DNA of 64,000 nucleotides from Ophiura sarsii. Its lineage: Eukaryota; Echinodermata; Ophiuroidea; Amphilepidida; Ophiuridae. Shown piece by piece: positions 24,831 to 36,215 of the stretch. Position 1 is the first letter of the stretch. Every line of letters begins with the position of its first letter. The notes under the pieces were generated by a model. That model did not search any database. It worked only from the letters and a program-made list of their open reading frames with translations, and was not told where the DNA came from. The translations under genes were made by a program, and so were the position numbers. The DNA lies in NCBI GenBank assembly GCA_035610835.1, contig CM069449.1:57759782-57823781 (forward strand), in the 5' to 3' direction.

Positions 24831-24911
24831 TTTAGAAATTAGAGAGTTGACAAAGCGTTTGGAAGCGTTTTTGTATACTGCACAATTGTTAGAGACTGAG
24901 AAAGAACCTGA

Positions 24912-25397
24912 AAAAGGATATCGTCGCCGGATTTGAGCGCAGACGAAAAAGAAAATAATTCGTCAACTTACGGTCAGATAGAGATACTCTCGACACCGGA
25001 GCTGCAAAAGCTGCAACAGACGCCCACAGAGGTCCAGATGGAATTTTCAGCAGTAAAGGACACATTGTCCAAGGTTCCGCTGACTCCCGAGTTGCGTTTG
25101 AATGAAGTTACCACAGTAACTTTAGTAAACGAGATAGACAGTGTGCAAAGTTGATCCGGAACAACTCACTCGTTTATTTATTACATCGAAGCAGCGTTGA
25201 AGCTGATTCTAGTTGCCGGTCAAGATCCGGAGCTTAGTGACACTATGTATCTCTCTCGAATAGACATTGTGCTCAAAGCAGCAATATTATTCAACCAACA
25301 AGAATACCAAGCCGTCAATGGTCAATTCGACGATGACACTTATACACGGATCTTCAGGAAAACAAAACACGAACTGTATTTCGAAAAAAGATGTTGA
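24912..25397 (+). pseudogene. Possible small gene remnant with one internal stop
   Basis: One frame runs from after a TGA at 24909-24911 to a TGA at 25395-25397, interrupted by a single TGA at 25152-25154. The first part reads ENNSSTYGQIEILSTPELQK and on, and the second reads LKLILVAGQDPELSDTMYLS and on. The frame is unlike the low-complexity surroundings and has mixed, protein-like composition. AATAAA follows about 25 bases after the last stop. There is no good ATG near the beginning. It could be a decayed intronless copy of a gene, part of an unknown mobile element, or a chance frame. I do not recognise the family. Confidence 0.3.
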
Positions 25398-25514
25398 AAA
25401 ATCTGCTTAATTATGTATATACAATAAAATTATACTAGTATAGTAAGCTCAAGAGAGGTGGAGGCTTGGAACAGTGGAAGCACATCCCTTAGAAATTTGA
25501 AATTTGGGACATAA

Positions 25515-25708
25515 TAGCAACCGCCCTCTATTGTTTTTATCACCTTAAAGTTAAGCTGTGTTGAGTGGTGGCGTAATCCATTGTTGGCAATGTATCCGAC
25601 CAAAGGCCTACATAGCAACCGCCCTCTATTGTTTTTTATCACCTTAAAGTTAAGCTGTGTTGAGTGGTGGTGTAATTCATGGTTGGCAATATATCCGACC
25701 ACAGGCTA
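25515..25708 (+). repeat. Two-copy tandem repeat of about 98 bp, followed by a G24 tract
   Basis: AGCAACCGCCCTCTATTGTT starts both copies (about 25515 and 25613). Both run through TTAAGCTGTGTTGAGTGGTG to TATCCGACCA(A/C)AGGC. An uninterrupted run of 24 G follows at 25710-25733, then CGGTACCGCGCCATTTTG. A diverged inverted counterpart of this border (AAAATGGCGCGGAAACCC before C33) is at 28505-28551. Confidence 0.75.
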
Positions 25709-26164
25709 AGGGGGGGGGGGGGGGGGGGGGGGGCGGTACCGCGCCATTTTGTCCCGAAGCAATGGTTATGACGTCATATTTGTGTCGATTTTCAGAACTC
25801 TTGTATTGGGTTTACGTGCAAAAGATATGCCCTTGGCATCATACTTTCCCAGGTGTGCAGTTCATTTTAAATATCAGATGTTCTAAAATGGATGGTTTTC
25901 TAACCAATTCGAGAAAGAAAATCGAACTGCACACCTCAGAATTGCAAAAAAATAAATGCTGTAAACAAGTCCACTTTTTGTGCCTTTGAACAGAGTGTCT
26001 GCTGGGAATGTAGAATTACACAGCGCATTAACCCATGTCCCCGGTGCATGTTCGCTGTGTATAACAGATCGTAACATGAATAATGCATTACGTCACGTCA
26101 CTACCCAACGTTCAGTCATGAAGCTTAGCTTCATGGTTCAGTCACTTACACTTAAGGTTTGATG

Positions 26165-27575
26165 GAAATAATTAGTATAGGCTGTTAGCCTTTATGATTC
26201 CATATCCTATTTTTGTCCAATATGTGTCGAGTCGGTTTTTGAAAGCGTTGACGGTCTTTACGTTGACCACATCTGTAGGCAGCTCATTCCACTGGTTGAT
26301 GACTCTCATCGTGAAAAAAATCCTTCTGCAATTGAGGTTCTTGGTCAGTGCTGGTTTGAATAATTTCAAGGGATGTCCTCTAGTAGAGTGCGTTGCTCGA
26401 GCTTTGATGAAGAAGTCAGATGCCTTCACTTTGTCGATTTCCTTGAGAATTTTGAAAGTCTCAATGAGGTCACCTCTGATCCTTCGCTTCTCCAGTGATA
26501 AGATTCCTAGGCTTTTCAATCGCTTGTCATAGGTAAGGTGTCGTAGTTTTGGTATCATCTTGGTTGCTCTATGTTGTATCTTCTACAGTGCTTTGATGTC
26601 TTTCTTGAGGTAAGGGCTCCAGGCCTGAACACTGTATTCCAAATGTGGACGGATATAACACTTGTAGAGTACCTTGAAACTGTCACAATCAAAATGCTTG
26701 AAGGTCCTCTTCACCACTCGTAAACAATTCATGGCTCGTACAGCTGCTTTTGCACATTGCTTGCTGGGTTTGCAGTCGTTTGTGAAGACAACTCCAAGAT
26801 CTTTTTCCTCATTTGTGTCATCTAAGGGTATGTTATTCAAATGATAACTTGCTCCGGTATTGTTGTGGCCCATGTGCATCTTCTTACATTTCTTGGCATT
26901 GAATCTCAGAAGCCATCTTTCTGACCATGTGTGGAGGTTGTCTAGGTCTTCTTGTAGGTGAAGTTTGTCGTTGTCGTTGTTGATCTTAGCATATATTTTC
27001 GTGTCATCGGCAAACATGTTGATTTCGGATTTAATGTGGTCTGGCAGGTCGTTAATGAACAGCACAAAAAGAAGTGGTCCCAGTACGGAGCCTTGGGGAA
27101 CGCCGCTGAGTACATCAGCCCATTCTGATTCTGTGCCCCGGACACTTACTTTCTGCTGCCTGTTGGTTAGGAACTGTTCAATCCAGGGTACAATGTTTCC
27201 TCCTATGCCATATTCGCGAAGCTTGTTTATGAGTCTCTTATGTGGTACAGTGTCAAATGCCTTGGCGTAGTCTAGGTAGATTATGTCGATTCCACTCCCT
27301 TCGTCTAGCCCGGCTGTTATGGTTTCCAAGCTGGTGAGTAGGTTTGTGAGACATGATCGGCCTTTCATGAACCCATGTTGTCTTGTAGATAAAAGGTCGT
27401 TTGCATCGAGGTAGTTTGTCATACCATCCTTGATTATCGACTCCAGGATTTTGCATGGTACCGAGGTTAAACTAACTGGTCGGTAGTTTTCAGCCTTGTT
27501 CCTTGATCCTTTTTTGAAGATTGGAGACACTCTGGCTCTTTTCCAGTCTGATGGTAGCTCGCCCTCTTCGTCGGG
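26165..27575 (-). pseudogene. CR1-type LINE 3' end: reverse transcriptase with a nonsense codon
   Basis: Reading the minus strand from about 27572: DEEGELPSDWKRARVSPIFK, NYRPVSLTSVPCKILE, LDYAKAFDTVPHKRL, SGVPQGSVLGPLLFVLFIND and FADDTKIY (residues 228-231 of the 27695-26583 frame, the catalytic Asp pair) are all standard CR1-group reverse transcriptase motifs. The frame stops at a TAG (26583-26585) after YLKKDIKAL. It continues in the same frame with KIQHRATKMIPKL and WNELPTDVVN to 26172. So one nonsense codon breaks an otherwise open C-terminus. The 5' side is cut at about 27578, where a short inverted-repeat element lies. The endonuclease is missing, so this is a 5'-truncated copy. Confidence 0.85.
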
Positions 27576-27579
27576 TAAG

Positions 27580-27718
27580 GGTATGGTGTATAAGTCCCAA
27601 GTATGCAAATGAGGATTATGAGATTTATTCCGTTGTTGAGTACTGGGTAGATGTGTGGTAGAGCATGACATTGTATTCAGTGAGATCATTTGCATACTTG
27701 GGACTTCTACACCATACC
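27580..27718. mobile_element. Short inverted-repeat element, 139 bp
   Basis: GGTATGGTGTATAAGTCCCA and the following AGTATGCAAATGA at the left are matched in inverted orientation by TCATTTGCATACT and TGGGACTTCTACACCATACC at the right, with one mismatch in about 33 bp. The element abuts the 5' truncation point of the antisense CR1 LINE. No target duplication was resolved. Confidence 0.7.
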
Positions 27719-27939
27719 GCTACCTTCAGTCGAGCAATGATTGTATAAATGACGCCATTTTTGTGTGAAAATGTCCACGTTTTTTACCGTTCTTTCAAAA
27801 ATAAGGAGTATAATCACATTACAAACATATTTTGTGCGAGAGAAACACACACATTTGGCAAAAATGGCACAATAAAAATCCGTTCGTTATTAATAAATGG
27901 ATATGGTTAAATAATAAAACTATCACAATTTTACTCGTC

Positions 27940-28012
27940 GATCTCTGTGGCGTGCATAGGTTGGCCATGTCGTTGGCAATCGGCAATCACGGGTTCGATT
28001 CCCGAATATTCC
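27940..28012 (+). other. tRNA-like stretch with B box
   Basis: ATCACGGGTTCGATTCCCGAA forms a good T arm with a canonical B box at 27988-28006. Upstream TGTGGCGTGCATAGGTTGGCC resembles a D arm. No paired acceptor stem is seen. It may be a tRNA pseudogene or the head of a tRNA-derived SINE. Confidence 0.35.
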
Positions 28013-28516
28013 TTGTTATCCTTTTATTTTCTATTTTACAAACTTGATGGTGGATTAATGTAACATCATTGTTATGTCAATTTTTATAAATTATAAAGGC
28101 CGCACATGCGTTAATAGTTTTCTTTTTATTTATTTATCTATCATTTAACTCTTGATTTATTTAACTTTGTATCTAAACAATTAAAATGCGTAAACAATTA
28201 TATTATTGCTCGATAAATAAGTGATATAACTTGAGTTCAGTTTGATAATGATAGCAAAACTTGTTGTAAAACCATTTTACCAGTGTGCCTATCACAATTT
28301 CTCCTTTGCATACTTTGTTTATACATTCAGCGATGTCACTTTTAGCTTGTTATAGCTAGGCTAATATACAATTGTAAGCAAGTTTGCGACCTCTTTGATT
28401 TTAACAATCCCACAGTGCATTTCGTTAAAACAGTGTAAATGGGGTTTTTTCTTCAACTATACGTATCACGTGATAACGACCATAGTTTTCGCAAAATATC
28501 GCAAAAATGGCGCGGA

Positions 28517-28518
<2 letters not shown>

Positions 28519-28551
<33 letters not shown>
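28519..28551 (+). repeat. Homopolymer C33
   Basis: An uninterrupted run of 33 C, followed by TCCATCTAACCACAGGCC. Similar G or C runs occur at 25710-25733, 55917-55932, 56256-56289, 59575-59591 and 61028-61049. The true length may be mis-assembled. Confidence 0.9.
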
Positions 28552-28554
<3 letters not shown>

Positions 28555-28854
28555 ATCTAACCACAGGCCTACATATGTTATAATTTATAAACATAGGTCG
28601 CTACAAGTGTTGAAACCATGAAGGGGTGACATTAGATTAGAGGAGAATTCAACAATCGTAGATCTTTAGATCATTGACGCATTGGATGAAGAAAATACTG
28701 AACTTCAACGCTAAACATTATCGTGGAGAATTGCTCATCAGAAGAAAAAGCTGTTTAAACTTTTCCAGTAATTTTTTTACTGGATTCATCAGATTTAATT
28801 TTCATGTTTTACCAAGCGTTGAGCTTCGTCGATTTCTGAAAAACTTGGTGTATA

Positions 28855-29911
28855 CGAGGGTCATTCAATAAGTTCTACCTCCTCACTCATAACATCGCTA
28901 ATATGAATGTCAGCGTCATGACATTTGTCATGATTATAACTCTGAATGATAGCTACACATTTATAGTAAATGCTAATTGATACCTATTCACTTTTGTCAT
29001 GATGCAATCTAAGCCAGAGAGAGGTTTTGGACAACGGACACGGAAAGTTACCCAAAGGTAAGTACATATTTTTTCGTTTTCTCTCCGTATTGTATGATTA
29101 GGTATAACCGCCCGATTTAAATACTGAAAATAGAAAACAATGGATGATTTCTGAATATAATGCTATACTATCATGTATAAATCAGATTGTAGGCAATATT
29201 AACCTTTGTAGCTTGCAACTAGTATAATATCAACTCGAATGTATTGACCCGCCTTTAGCATACAAGAATACTAATATTCAGTCAAATGTTCGTTGTCACA
29301 AGTCAAGCCACAGTGATGCCTCGAATGTTAAATCTTAACGGTATAGTAACTTTATCAGTTTTCCTTATATGCAACGTTTAGAATAGTTAATCAGGTAGTC
29401 AGTGATAGAAAAATATATCTTCGAGAGACTTGATATTTATCCATTTAGTCCTGTACAAGGAAGATCTCTTAGTTCCTATGAAAAGCAAATATGACTTTTG
29501 CAGCGGTTCTCTAGGGTATGGGTTAAAATTGATCGCTGTCCTGGTCTGGTTCTAGCTAATAAGAGGGCATTTTTCGCCAAGAAATCAGTCACTTGTATTG
29601 TTTAAAGTCTGTTCAACAGATATTTGTAATATAGAACGATTGTAATTGACCAATAGGTACATTTTGTCTCTTAGAATTGGCCAAATGAATAGCACTTAAG
29701 AGACATTTGGCGGTTTTTTACCCGTTTCCGTCGCACTAAATGGAAGTTTGGTTTTTACTACATATCCAGAAAAGTACAATAAGTATTCAGACCAATTTAC
29801 TATGATTTTGTAGCTGAGATTCAAAGCTTCAATTGTGAAATATTTCATACGACTGGCTTGTATAACAGCAAAGTTATGAGGTAGAAGGTAGAACTTATTG
29901 AATGACCCTCG
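28855..29911. mobile_element. Mariner-like TIR element without transposase, 1057 bp
   Basis: CGAGGGTCATTCAATAAGTT and then CTACCT at the left are matched inverted by AGGTAG and AACTTATTGAATGACCCTCG at the right. TA flanks both ends (28853-28854 and 29912-29913). The TIR sequence and TA target duplication fit Tc1/mariner elements. The interior has no transposase frame, so this is a non-autonomous or eroded copy. Confidence 0.82.
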
Positions 29912-30023
29912 TAGATCGTTAAAATCGGCTAACTAAATCGTCTATGATAGTGACACCAGTAATAGATTTTGAGAATGTAATACCTAATAGATTATAATCT
30001 TGCGCTCCTCTGGCAATTTCCCT

Positions 30024-30096
30024 ACGTAGCTCAATCGATAAGAGCGCTGTCTATGAATGCAAATGTTGCTGGTTCGAATCCGTTTAGCATCACATT
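30024..30096 (+). other. tRNA-like sequence
   Basis: CCTACGTAGCTCAATCGATA then AGAGCG looks like an A box and D arm, and GCTGGTTCGAATCCG like a T arm with B box, about 45 bases apart. The acceptor and T stems do not pair well. Probably a tRNA pseudogene or SINE head. Confidence 0.4.
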
Positions 30097-30099
30097 TTA

Positions 30100-30950
30100 T
30101 TTAAATAAAGCACCACACAAGTCAAACGAGGGCGTCTTGAAAATAATCCTCTCTAATGGATGTGGAAAGGAAGGCTTACTAACATAATGTATATAGCCTA
30201 TACATGGTTTAGACCAAGTAAAAATTCCTTTAAATGGTCATTGAGAGATGAAAGTAGTGAAAAATGTTGATGTCTTCCTTCCATACAGAGCAATATATCC
30301 GTCTCAAATTTTGTTGCATAATAACATTTGTTTTATCGGAATTATGCATGACCCTTGGCAAAATTCCCGTAATCCCGAAATCAAAATGTCATGGGCGGAT
30401 ATGGGATTTTCTGCCCATTATTGAGACAGTGCAATATATCCCTTTTTGGTCATTTCATTGTTAGCGAACCCTAGTAGCTGTTTTCGTGAAATTTTTTACA
30501 CACATCTATATGTAACCGAAGTATTTGCATTGGCAAGTATAACTGGTTTGTGGTACATAGCATTTTGTAAAATAGTCAAAGGATAAGATCAATACCGTAT
30601 CACCCCTTGGGAAACATTTTAGGCCTTCCTTCAACGCAGATATACACTCCATGAAAGTAAAGGAATTTCAGGTGGTTATAATAATTTGTTACGATGTCAT
30701 GAAGATTCATATCAGTAGAGGAAAATGTCATCAAATCAAACCAATTTCCATGAGACCGCGACCGGTCTTGTTGTAGACCTCTTAATGACGTCATATGGGA
30801 ATTTAATATGGCCAAATGACATGAATGAGTATTTTGGTCGACGATTATAAGTTTACTTCCAGGGTTTACTTCCATGGTTTGTGTGATGATTAAAGTTAGA
30901 TTATGTAATGCATGTTTTATCATAGTGTCTACTGTCTCATAACCAAACTA
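30100..30950. other. No gene recognised
   Basis: AT-rich sequence with short frames only. I see no repeat or element that I can define. Confidence 0.4.
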
Positions 30951-31120
30951 ATTATTGAATTTCATCTCCATATTTGGAATCACCGTGAGAATTGTATTAA
31001 AATAAGTACAAACACGCCCGGGTATTGGGGGATATTGGTTCAGTAAAATATTAGATAGACTTGGAAAGTTGGGAAGATTTCTGAAAAATCTGTAAATTTG
31101 AAATAGCCGCGTAGAAAGTG
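30951..31120 (+). mobile_element. piggyBac-like MITE, truncated third copy
   Basis: It matches the right two-thirds of 14111-14348 (TATTGAATTTCATC, GGAATCACCGTGAGAA, GATTTCTGAAAAATCTG) and ends with AGCCGCGTAGAAAGTG at 31120. The left TIR is missing. It is more diverged than the other copies. Confidence 0.75.
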
Positions 31121-31296
31121 TTATTTAAGCGGGCCCAAAGTATACCCCGTGCAGTATATCAAAATAATCCAGCACATTTTCCAATAGGCTTCAGGCTGTA
31201 TCACCCCATCACTCACGGCCCTGAGGGTGCATGCGGCGGCTGAGTGCCAAAGGAAATAAAGTTCCCGGAAAGCATTTTTGTCTATACGCTTGATAA

Positions 31297-31645
31297 AGGG
31301 GCATTGAGAGATTGCCTAGAAAAACTAAATTTGTAAAAAAAAAATGAATTGTTTCAATAGCTATCAATCATGGTACGTAATTACTGAGACTAATTAGTCT
31401 CAGGTAATTGAATGAGGAACCCAGAAGTATAATGATTTATGGGAAAAACGGATAAATGATGGCGCTATAATATTGAAATGTGGTTGAAGTAATTTATGTA
31501 GTGAGTAATGCTGATAATTTCGATGTGATGTACAGCGAAATTACTAAATAGTGAAATGTTACATGATAGACGGCGAATTAAGGTGCAACAAAACCAGATT
31601 TCCAGACAATTTGAGGGCGCACTCCCAGTATCTCTCAGTGTCCCT
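31297..31645 (+). mobile_element. TTAA-inserted MITE, second family, copy 1
   Basis: AGGGGCATTGAGAGAT at the left and ATCTCTCAGTGTCCCT at the right are inverted matches. TTAA follows the right end (31646-31649), and ATAA precedes the left, one change from TTAA. GAGGGCGCACTCCCA near the right end matches, inverted, the left end of the copy at 49501-49879. Confidence 0.78.
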
Positions 31646-32039
31646 TTAATTGTGCATTATATGAACCAAAATACTTTATCGTTTTGAAAATGGTATCTAC
31701 ATTCTGCAGAAAAGGAAAGCAAAATGATTGATCATGGACTTTAAAGTCCATGGTTAGAATTTATACTGGCTGCCGCTGATTTTGTTTTATGAAAGTCAAT
31801 AATCAATAATGATTAACCCTATAAGGGCCTATAACTCTATATGGTCAACTCTCATGAAAATAGTGCAAATGAGATTTCAGAAGTTGAAGATAAGAAAAAA
31901 AGTTGTCTCCAATTTTATTTATTACGCTTTTTTTTAAGAGTAGACATGTACTGGATACTAGATTTAAAATTTTGTGAACAACACTTAAAAAATATAATGT
32001 TGAAATTATTAAATCACTTTTTTGCAGATTTTGTTCCAC

Positions 32040-34465
32040 GTTTATTACGTGATCTACTGCCTATTAGCTCTAAATCAGAACGAGTTTACAAGCTGTGATG
32101 CCCAAAACACAAAATTGTATTTACGAAAGCATACTTCTATATATCAATTACAGCGAAAAAAATGCAATGTAATTTTGTAAATTGCAAGTATTATGAATCG
32201 TTTTTAGGTCTTCACATTACGTCATGAACTTCATCTTTAAATAATAAAAAATGCACGGTTTTCCAAAATGAATATTGTTGTGCAAAGTATAAAATATATC
32301 TTTAATTGTATCTTTTTCCAATCGTCATAATGTGTTTTCCAAAGTTAGCCCCGAAACAATGGTATTATGCTGCACTAATAACGCTGGCATTGGAACTCTG
32401 ACTTTATGGGTTTGGTAACGTAATAAACATATACAAACACATGTAAACACATATATTCAACATCGAGCAAGGCAGTTTATTTTGTATGCAAACAAATCTT
32501 ATCGACATGCATTGAAGCCCATTTGACAATATAAAGCAGTAAAAAGCAGTAAACAATGGTAAATTACACCAGAATGCAATTCCAACAACGAGGATGAATA
32601 ACGTAATAAACATGGTCACGGTTGTTTAGTATATCATTTTCAAACGCTTATTTTTACATCAGACCACATTTATTTTATCTTCAATCTTGTTTTACCAACG
32701 AAATAACAAACAAACATTACCACATATTATGCTTACCACATATAATCTCACTTACTAAGTAACTTGTGTTAAATGACACAAGCATATATTTTATACCTCA
32801 AATTCTAAACATCCACAATGATAATATACATAACTAAGTACTATCTAATGAAATATAATTTTCTATGTATAAAGCCCCTCATGTGTATTCAACGATACCT
32901 AGTAAATGGCATTTGAGAATTTTAAGTTGCCGAAATCAACCGAAAGATTGTTCTGTATATTGTTGACTCGCTCTTTTGATGTAGGGTAAATAGGGTGAAT
33001 AACGTAATAAACATGGTCACTAAATCGACAGATGTAACATAGCACTGTGCAGGTATGTTTATTAAACCATGGCATTATTACCTTCATGTAACTTATAATA
33101 GCACTAAATATTGAATTGCCTTGTAATCTGTTTAAATTAGTAAGATATTGATTTATTTTATTTTAAATGATGGTAGTAGATTTGTAATAAGACTGCAATC
33201 TGATGACCTTTTTGTCTCCACTATTGCATTTGGTTCTGCCGGTATTACCATTAGTTGTTTGCACTGTGTCGCCCATATTCCTGTATAATAATGATAACAA
33301 AAACAAAACAAAATTGATGAAAGATATTGTAGCTGTTTCAGCTAGGTATACCATATTTATTCACCCAATTATACATATTGGTGTATTACGTTATCCAATA
33401 GCCATAGAACTATACACTATTGAAGAATGCAAACAAATGAGATTGTGTCAGTATGTGATACAATATGTTTGTACACTAAGTTAACATTCATAAACACATA
33501 ATAAATGTTGAATCACTGTGAACAAGATGCAATTATCTTCATCAAATGATGAACAGTTTATTACGTTATCCATTATAAGGTGGTTTCAGCCCTGAGATAT
33601 AGTCCACATATTAAAATTATAACATTGGATACAATGTATGAAACTCAAGTACATCAATCATGAAAGCTACGGAATTGACACCAACATTGACATGAGAATA
33701 GACAATGAGGTTGGTTACGTTATCCCGTTTATTACGTTATTGGCAACTGCAACAGTGCCTATGCTGGATTATAACGTATATACAAAGCAATCAATGTAGA
33801 TGTTAACGATACCTACTGCATTTCTTCACATTATTAACCCCATTCTGATATCATAGGTCAATTTTCAATGTGCTTAAGAGATCTATAATGACTTCAACTG
33901 TCATTCGGCTTAATTTTCATATTACTTTCAAGAAAAAAATGAGAAATTCTTACCATTCGTCATGGTTTTTTTGCATTGTACTTTCAACGAGTATCCTCCA
34001 TGCATGCCTGCGAAAAGGGCCTGCCACGTATCTTTGTTTAATACAGTCGTAGAGAGCAGCTGTCTCTCTTTCGATTTATTCGATAACGTAATAAACGATA
34101 ACGTAGTAAACGTTTTTCGTATTCAAAGTACCATGTAGACGATCTGGAAAGAGCTAGCGGGTGTTCCAAGTAACCACATAGTCTATGTGTATGTATCAAA
34201 TTGTTTTTTAACCAAAAAGTGTGTTTTAATACATAGTTCGGGAGAAATCTGAACAACGTAATAAACATCCTTAACAAGGTCGCATGCTTTGCAGCATTTT
34301 GATTTCTTCTCAAGGTCAGACTCACTGTGCTGCTATAGAAATTTTGAAAATATTATTTTCCAACACCCATGTTCTTTTAGATTCAGAATATGTGCATTTA
34401 AATGTTTAAATGTTAATTTTGAAAAATGTTGATCTTCAATATGTCGCTGGTAACGTAATAAACAT
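32040..34465. other. Cluster of twelve TAACGTAATAAACAT-like motifs
   Basis: Plus-orientation copies lie at 32415, 32599, 33000, 34084, 34099, 34254 and 34451. Inverted copies lie at 32040, 33384, 33556, 33715 and 33727. The extended consensus is about GRWTAACGTAATAAACAT. Sequence between copies does not align by eye. Spacings group near 155-200 bp or about twice that, apart from two close pairs 12-15 bp apart. There is no gene in the interval. The core contains ACGTAA (bZIP-like) and ATAAACA (forkhead-like); any protein binding is speculation. Confidence 0.6.
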
Positions 34466-34851
34466 CATTATCTCGGACAACATATATGAAATTGAAACAG
34501 GTAAACATCGTAAAAGATGTGCATTTCTTTTCTAACCATGGAATATCGCTATATGTTCCCTACAAATTAGGACATATCTTGTAGAAAATGGTGCCCTATT
34601 TGTATTGTAATTAATAAAGACAAAATATACTTTTATGCTGCGGACATGGACATTTTGCTAATTTGGGGTATATGAGGGCAATTTTTTTAGTGAAAACACG
34701 ATCAGAAGTATATCAAATATATCCAAGTAGAAAACATCAAGATCTATCTAGAAAAAAAGTTTTTCAAGCAAGAAAACATTGCATAACACAGAAATGGACC
34801 AAAGACATCAAAAAGTTCATTTTGCACTGTTTTCATGAGAGTTAAACCATA

Positions 34852-35029
34852 TCACCACACGGCAACAGATTTTTTTTCCGACGGAGAAAGTTCACCCGAA
34901 AGGTCACTCACCCATCTCTATTCCACTACACCACGGCTGTCAAGGCTACTCGGCTCAGTATTGTTTCGCCTCGTATAATATAGCATGTATAATTGTATAG
35001 CCTGGTCCATTTTTGTTGCCGTGTGGTGA
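34852..35029. mobile_element. Short TIR element, 178 bp
   Basis: TCACCACACGGCAACA at the left is exactly inverted as TGTTGCCGTGTGGTGA at the right. No ORF and no target duplication was seen. Three and a half TTAGGG repeats follow directly (35032-35052). Confidence 0.7.
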
Positions 35030-35031
35030 GG

Positions 35032-35052
35032 TAGGGTTAGGGTTAGGGTTAT
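35032..35052 (+). repeat. Short interstitial TTAGGG repeat
   Basis: TAGGGTTAGGGTTAGGGTTA: about three and a half copies of the common animal telomere repeat. Too short to imply a former telomere. Confidence 0.8.
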
Positions 35053-35216
35053 AACGAAAAAACATGTCACGGGAAACTAAATCATTCTAATGCTTTAAAA
35101 ACTGAAGGAAAAACTGAAGGTAAACGTGCTATTAAAATATAGGCCGCTACATCATAACCGGGCATCATAAACACGGGCATAAACAGGAACAATCCAAGAG
35201 TCAATGGGCATCATCA

Positions 35217-35640
35217 GTGCACGGTACGCTTACGTGTACAATGCAATGCCCTGTGCCCACTGGGATCGCTAATGACGTATCCTCAATCCCAGAAGGCGCG
35301 TCGGCAAGCGCAAGACGCCGCCCTTTACTCCAACGGATGTTCACAGTAGTCGCGATTAATAGTATTTATCGCCCAAAATTGGGCGCCCTTGCAAAACACG
35401 TAACTTACAATCAATATGCATTGTGCGCATTGAATGCGGAGATTGGGTGCTACTTTCCGGTAATAGCAAACGCGTCTCGTGTTCACGTGATAGCAGTTCA
35501 ACGTTCGTCAATCTCTTTTGCGTGGCTATTTCTGATCTTCGACTTCGGGACCGAGAAAAACACAACATATTCGCACCAAATTCAACTGCAAAATCATAAC
35601 AGACGAAGAAATCAATTGCATCAAGGTTCGGTAGGTATCT
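35217..35640 (+). promoter_or_regulatory. Possible promoter and untranslated first exon of gene B
   Basis: This stretch is CpG-richer than its surroundings. It holds an inverted CCAAT box (GATTGG near 35442) and a CACGTG-type site (TTCACGTGA near 35483). It ends with CAAGGTTCG|GTAGGT, a usable splice donor at about 35631. Gene B's first recognised coding exon opens with a splice acceptor at 39200, so an upstream non-coding exon is expected. The 152-codon frame across it is not protein-like and I do not annotate it. Role inferred only. Confidence 0.25.
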
Positions 35641-36215
35641 TGAAGACACAGATAGTCATAGATTTATTCTATTAACGTGGGTTATTATTTTAAAAAGGCT
35701 AGTGTGAAATAATAGCATCGTATCGTCAAGCAATTCTGTAACATGCGATGTTTTGTAGACAGTCAATCAATGCTGTGCAGCAAAGCAATGCAATGCAATA
35801 TATACATTTAAATTATAATGCCGGGCAAGGATGATGATGATATGATGATGGCTGGGTGCACTGTGACAGAGACAGTCCCGAGTCTAGCTACGAAATGAAG
35901 CATAGACTGTATAGTAATTATAAAATATAATTATGCCCGCTACCGAGCAGGTGTCCAAATTGTCCCACAGAGTAAGTGGGCAAATATGGCCACCAAAACA
36001 AAATGTGTCATAAATTCACTATTTTTCATGTTTGAAACCCAAAATAATTGTTCCTATGATTTAAAAATTTGCTGGGCCAGTGGGGAAAGGTTTAAGTTTG
36101 ATTTCCTGTTTGAATTAAGCAAATGTTGATACTTGTTGAAGAGATAAACATGAATTGAAGAACATTTTGTGATTTTGGGTTTGAGACTGAGAGGCTCGAT
36201 ATATCTCCCAGCACT

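Noticed and set aside
28395..28621. Frames with poly-Pro
   Set aside because: Produced by translation of a C33 homopolymer; the same applies near 56200 and 59560.
29887..29913. Possible enhancer palindrome
   Set aside because: It is the right TIR of the mariner-like element at 28855-29911.
32400..34330. Repeated minus-strand peptides starting MFITL as a small-peptide family
   Set aside because: MFITL is the translation of ATGTTTATTACGTTA, the reverse of the shared DNA motif. Sequences after it do not match each other, so a DNA-level motif is the better reading.
35032..35052. TTAGGG repeats as a telomere or fusion point
   Set aside because: Only three and a half copies, beside a TIR element; far too short for that claim.
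35217..35675. 152-codon frame in the CpG-richer region
   Set aside because: No ATG context, domain or codon bias that I can support. A promoter or untranslated exon of gene B is the more likely meaning.
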